A stretch of DNA of 64,000 nucleotides from Flavobacterium laiguense (GTDB taxonomy: Bacteria; Bacteroidota; Bacteroidia; Flavobacteriales; Flavobacteriaceae), in NCBI RefSeq assembly GCF_003097655.1, contig NZ_QCZH01000004.1, positions 186,001 to 250,000 of the forward strand, given 5' to 3'. Shown in pieces: positions 61,230 to 64,000 of this stretch (position 1 is the stretch's first letter; each line of letters opens with the position of its first letter). The notes beneath the pieces were generated by a model. That model made no database searches. It was given only the letters and a program-made list of their open reading frames with translations, and had not been told where the DNA came from. The position numbers and the translations under genes are program-made.

Positions 61230-61341
61230 AAAATAGTCAACCTATATCAGGACAAGACACTTATCAATATTACGGCTACAATCACCTATTTTTGAAATTA
61301 TAAAACAACCAAAAATAGTCAACCAATATCAGGACAAGACA
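61230..61341. repeat. Two direct copies of a 30-bp repeat
   Basis: Copies at 61230-61259 and 61312-61341 differ at one base (AAAATAGTCAACC then T/A then ATATCAGGACAAGACA). The spacer is 52 bp. Only two copies are present and no cas genes are nearby, so it is a dispersed intergenic repeat, not a CRISPR. The 409-bp gap also holds the interleaved hairpins at 61426. Confidence 0.8.
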
Positions 61342-61425
61342 ATCACGGGAGATAGCGCTGATTTACTTGGTTTGTTCGCTATTGCTCGGGTGCAATTCGT
61401 GCCCGCAACGATGAGAAACAAAAAA

Positions 61426-61519
61426 CGTATCGAGAACCCATTTTTAACGATAAATTTTCTAGTTCTCGATACGATTTTTTTTAAAATCACTCGAACTGAC
61501 GAAAATTTATCGTTAAAAA
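61426..61519. terminator. Interleaved inverted repeats, possible terminator/pseudoknot
   Basis: Stem A: CGTATCGAGAAC (61426-61437) with GTTCTCGATACG (61462-61473), perfect 12 bp, then a T-run, which is a standard terminator for the upstream hydrolase. Stem B: a perfect 19-bp pair, 61441-61459 (inside the loop of A) with 61501-61519 (outside A). The topology is that of an H-type pseudoknot or two alternative hairpins; stem B's right arm also faces the OmpA gene end. Confidence 0.7.
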
Positions 61520-61543
61520 ATAATTACACCTTTAGATTTATTA

Positions 61544-63487
61544 TTATTTAATCGAAACAATAATAAACTCGCTTCGTCTATTGGCTTGATGCTCTTCTTC
61601 TGTACATTTAACGCCATCAGCACAATGATTCACCAATTGTGATTCACCATAGCCTTTACCGATAATTCTAGTAGAATTGACACCGTTTTTCACCAACCAG
61701 GCAACGGTTGCTTTAGCTCTTCTATCCGACAATTTCTCATTATACTTAGCCGTTTGTCGGCTATCGGTATGGGAACGAACTTCGATTTTCATCTCTGGAA
61801 ATTCTTCCATCACTACTACTATTTTGGCTAACTCGAATGTAGCATCCTTACGGATAAAGGACTTATCTAAATCAAAATAGATAATCGGAATATCCAATGT
61901 TTTGGCCAAATCAGTCCCAACCGCAATTGACTTGATACGTTTTTCTAGCACTACGGGAAAGTCTTTACTGTCAGTATAACTTTCAGTCTTAAGAGAACCT
62001 TCTTTGGTTTGGTACTCGTCTTTCTCTGTTCTTACATAATAGGCTTTCCCACATTCAACCGGAAAACCATAATATCCTTTTTCGTCTGTTTGGGTAACTT
62101 GCAATGGTTTAAAATCTCCATCAAACAAACTCATTTTGGCTCCAGCTAGAATCTGGCCGGAATCAAGGTCGGTTACGAGTCCGGATACTATTTGCTCACA
62201 AGTCAGTTTTGTGTTCTCCACAAATCTATAAATATCATCGTAGCCTTTTCCTCCTTCTCTGTTGGAAGTAAAAAAACCGTATCTTTTTTTACTGTTAATT
62301 AAAAAAGCAAAATCATCTTGATTGCTATTGATTGGTTCTCCCACATTTTGTATTCCGTAGAAACTCTCATTTACACCAATTTTTGCAACATAAATATCCA
62401 ACCCACCTAAGCCCGGACGTCCATCACTGGCAAAATACAGTTCGTTATCCGCCGATATAAACGGAAATGTCTCCCTGCCTTCGGTATTGATTCCTGCACC
62501 TAAGTTCTCCGGTTTACCATATTTCCCCTCTGCGCTTATCTTTACGCTGAACAAATCCGATTGCCCTAAAGTTCCCGGCATATCTGAGGCAAAATATAAT
62601 GTTTTCTCATCCACGCTTAGTGCTGGGTGTGCTAAACTATATTGATTACTATTAAATGGCAGCTCAATTACATTTCCCCACTCTCCTTTATCGTTTAAAC
62701 TGGCTTTATACAGTTTTAACAATGTATTTTTATTAGCGTCTCTTCCTCTCTTGCCTTCCAGAAAATTGTTTCTGGTAAAATACATCGTTTTACCGTCTTG
62801 TGTAAATACTGGTGTTGATTCATTAAACATGGAATTGATCTTGCGTTCAAACCGTTCAGGCTTTCCCATTTCACCATCTGGTTTCATCTCTGACCAATAC
62901 AAATTGGTAAAGGACGTATTGGTCCATTTAAATACTTTCTTAGCAACACCACCTGTATCTCTAGCTGAGGCAAAAACCAATTTATCCCCTAAAAAGGAAC
63001 TTCCATAATCTGAAAACTCAGAATTCACGCCTGCATCTACCACTTGAAAACGACCTGAATTGGCTTTGATCTCTTCAAGGTAATTTTTATTATCAATAAA
63101 TAAAGTTCCTCGTTTATCATTGCCGCTTTTGGCATTGAATTGCTCTAGCATTTGATCAGCTTTTGCATAATTTCCAGCCGATTTTAAGACTTGCGAATAG
63201 CGGTAAAAATATTCCGCTTCTTGCTCTGGATACAACGTAAATAGCTGGCCATACCATTTTAAGGCTTGAGGTAATTCGGCTTTAAAATAATAGGCATTCC
63301 CTAACTTTTGAAACATTTTTTCGTCTTGATATCCTTTCTCCGCTACTTTCTCGTAATTGGCTATAGCATCAACATAGGCGTATCGATCGTAATTATCTTC
63401 TGCCTTGGCCATAGTTGTTTTTTGTGCAAATCCTTTTAAAAAAAGAACGCTTAAAAGCAGGCTATAAACTATTTTTTTAATTTTCAT
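61544..63487 (-). CDS. OmpA-family protein with PD40 repeats
   Basis: A 647-residue exported envelope protein. Signal peptide about 1-20; TPR-like helices about 22-135 (YDRYAYVDAIANYEKVAEKG); PD40/WD40-like beta-propeller repeats about 160-420 (TPVFTQDGKTMYFTRNNF and HPALSVDEKTLYFASDM); a carboxypeptidase-like or CNA-B domain about 430-520; and an OmpA peptidoglycan-binding domain at the end (YFDLDKSFIRKDA, then RSHTDSRQTAKYNEKLSDRR and NRRSEFIIV). This layout is typical of the OmpA partner that follows PorP/SprF genes in flavobacteria and probably anchors the surface/T9SS complexes to the wall. Confidence 0.9.
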   Translation of the reverse strand: MKIKKIVYSLLLSVLFLKGFAQKTTMAKAEDNYDRYAYVDAIANYEKVAEKGYQDEKMFQKLGNAYYFKAELPQALKWYGQLFTLYPEQEAEYFYRYSQVLKSAGNYAKADQMLEQFNAKSGNDKRGTLFIDNKNYLEEIKANSGRFQVVDAGVNSEFSDYGSSFLGDKLVFASARDTGGVAKKVFKWTNTSFTNLYWSEMKPDGEMGKPERFERKINSMFNESTPVFTQDGKTMYFTRNNFLEGKRGRDANKNTLLKLYKASLNDKGEWGNVIELPFNSNQYSLAHPALSVDEKTLYFASDMPGTLGQSDLFSVKISAEGKYGKPENLGAGINTEGRETFPFISADNELYFASDGRPGLGGLDIYVAKIGVNESFYGIQNVGEPINSNQDDFAFLINSKKRYGFFTSNREGGKGYDDIYRFVENTKLTCEQIVSGLVTDLDSGQILAGAKMSLFDGDFKPLQVTQTDEKGYYGFPVECGKAYYVRTEKDEYQTKEGSLKTESYTDSKDFPVVLEKRIKSIAVGTDLAKTLDIPIIYFDLDKSFIRKDATFELAKIVVVMEEFPEMKIEVRSHTDSRQTAKYNEKLSDRRAKATVAWLVKNGVNSTRIIGKGYGESQLVNHCADGVKCTEEEHQANRRSEFIIVSIK

Positions 63488-63497
63488 AGTATCCGTT

Positions 63498-64000
63498 TTA
63501 GAAGAATCTTGGAGAGATAATTTTGTCGTATTTATTAAACAATTCGTATCGCAAAAAGATTTCGTGTGAACCTGAATTATAATTGGCTAATGCAGTGGTA
63601 TCAAAATCATAACTGTATCCTATAAACCACGAATCACTGGCTTGAAATCCTACCATGGCACTCATCGCAGCACTCCATCGATAAGCCAGACCGGCGACAA
63701 ACTTTTCATTCATCATAAAATTAGCCGATACATCTACTTGCAATGGCGCTCCTTGAACGTACTTGGCTTGCAATGACGGTTTAAATTTTACACTCGGACT
63801 TAATTCAAATACATATCCTGCTATCAAGTAATAATTGATTTTCTCGGTAGCAATGTGGCTTGTTGAACTCGATGTTGCCGATTTATCAAAATGTTCGGTT
63901 TCTATTAAATGGGGGGCTGATATTCCGATATAGCTATTATCCGAATGCAAATAGAATCCGACTCCAATGTTAGGAGAAAATTTATTGTCTATGTTTTCTT
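63498..64000 (-). CDS. PorP/SprF-family T9SS membrane protein (partial)
   Basis: The C-terminal ~167 residues of a gene that runs off the window edge on the minus strand; upstream sequence up to 64000 stays open in frame (ENIDNKFSPNIGVGFYLHSD). It reads as outer-membrane beta strands (YKPSLQAKYVQGAPLQV-like, AGLAYRWSAAMSAMVGFQAS) ending LRYELFNKYDKIISPRFF. The pattern and the position 10 bp ahead of the OmpA/PD40 gene fit PorP/SprF-type proteins, which attach adhesins exported by the T9SS to the cell surface. Confidence 0.85.
   Translation of the reverse strand, partial: ENIDNKFSPNIGVGFYLHSDNSYIGISAPHLIETEHFDKSATSSSTSHIATEKINYYLIAGYVFELSPSVKFKPSLQAKYVQGAPLQVDVSANFMMNEKFVAGLAYRWSAAMSAMVGFQASDSWFIGYSYDFDTTALANYNSGSHEIFLRYELFNKYDKIISPRFF

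Noticed and set aside
61230..61341. CRISPR array
   Set aside because: Only two copies with a 52-bp spacer and no cas genes; better explained as a dispersed direct repeat.

Overview
The window is AT-rich bacterial DNA with the hallmarks of a Flavobacterium (Bacteroidota, Flavobacteriia). It carries a type IX secretion (T9SS) sorting domain, a PorP/SprF-like protein next to an OmpA/PD40 protein, DUF4271, DUF4296, DUF3098 and DUF5686 proteins, a TonB receptor with a carboxypeptidase-like N-terminal domain, and many TAnnTTTG -7 promoter elements close to start codons. No rRNA, tRNA, CRISPR array, integrase or classical transposase was seen. Almost everything is chromosomal housekeeping, so the unusual features are insertions, repeats and regulatory arrays.

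Layout. 0-9 kb: TerB-like protein, fructose-1,6-bisphosphatase, GNAT acetyltransferase, aspartate kinase, a large outer-membrane protein, a protein of four exact 22-residue repeats, a glycosyltransferase. 9-22.3 kb: a phosphate-starvation island with porin-pstS-pstC-pstA-pstB-phoU, phoR and phoB, then divergently a TonB receptor, a beta-helix lipoprotein and a small T9SS-domain protein. Three promoters here carry TTAACATTA-like units in an 11-bp register, a plausible Pho box array. 22.3-34.2 kb: LuxE-like protein, tyrS with a ~115-residue C-terminal extension, NAD-dependent epimerase, DUF4296, dihydroorotase, GT2, DUF4271, hemD, Lrp/AsnC regulator, zinc peptidase, and a translationally coupled hydrolase/ECF sigma/membrane-protein cluster. 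34.3-47 kb: leuS, ftsX, DUF3098, uppP, truB, a thioredoxin-like protein, patatin, pyrH-frr, DUF5686. 47-64 kb: Gdx-type SMR and CPA2 antiporter, RND/MMPL exporter, AAA/DUF4143, asnS, GxxExxY nuclease, rpoN, a PorT-like barrel, an alpha/beta hydrolase, and the OmpA and PorP/SprF-like genes.

The strongest candidate for an undescribed system is in leuS. A 483-bp (161-codon) block lies in frame within the region encoding the editing domain. It codes for a DUF559-type PD-(D/E)XK endonuclease and is bounded by 36-bp inverted repeats (34/36 identical), each arm itself palindromic, with the LeuRS frame intact on both sides. A second, unrelated PD-(D/E)XK gene (GxxExxY) between asnS and rpoN is flanked by copies of a different short repeat. 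Together they suggest small repeat-plus-nuclease mobile units.

A second genome-scale signal is a set of eight intergenic arrays with a strict 7-bp period (up to ten units with no phase slip), mostly just upstream of start codons inside runs of co-directional genes, plus three arrays with a 6-bp period. Other items are a structured RNA candidate with a cUUCGg hairpin, a nested palindromic element, and interleaved inverted repeats that could form a pseudoknot. All assignments are by reading motifs; no database search was possible.
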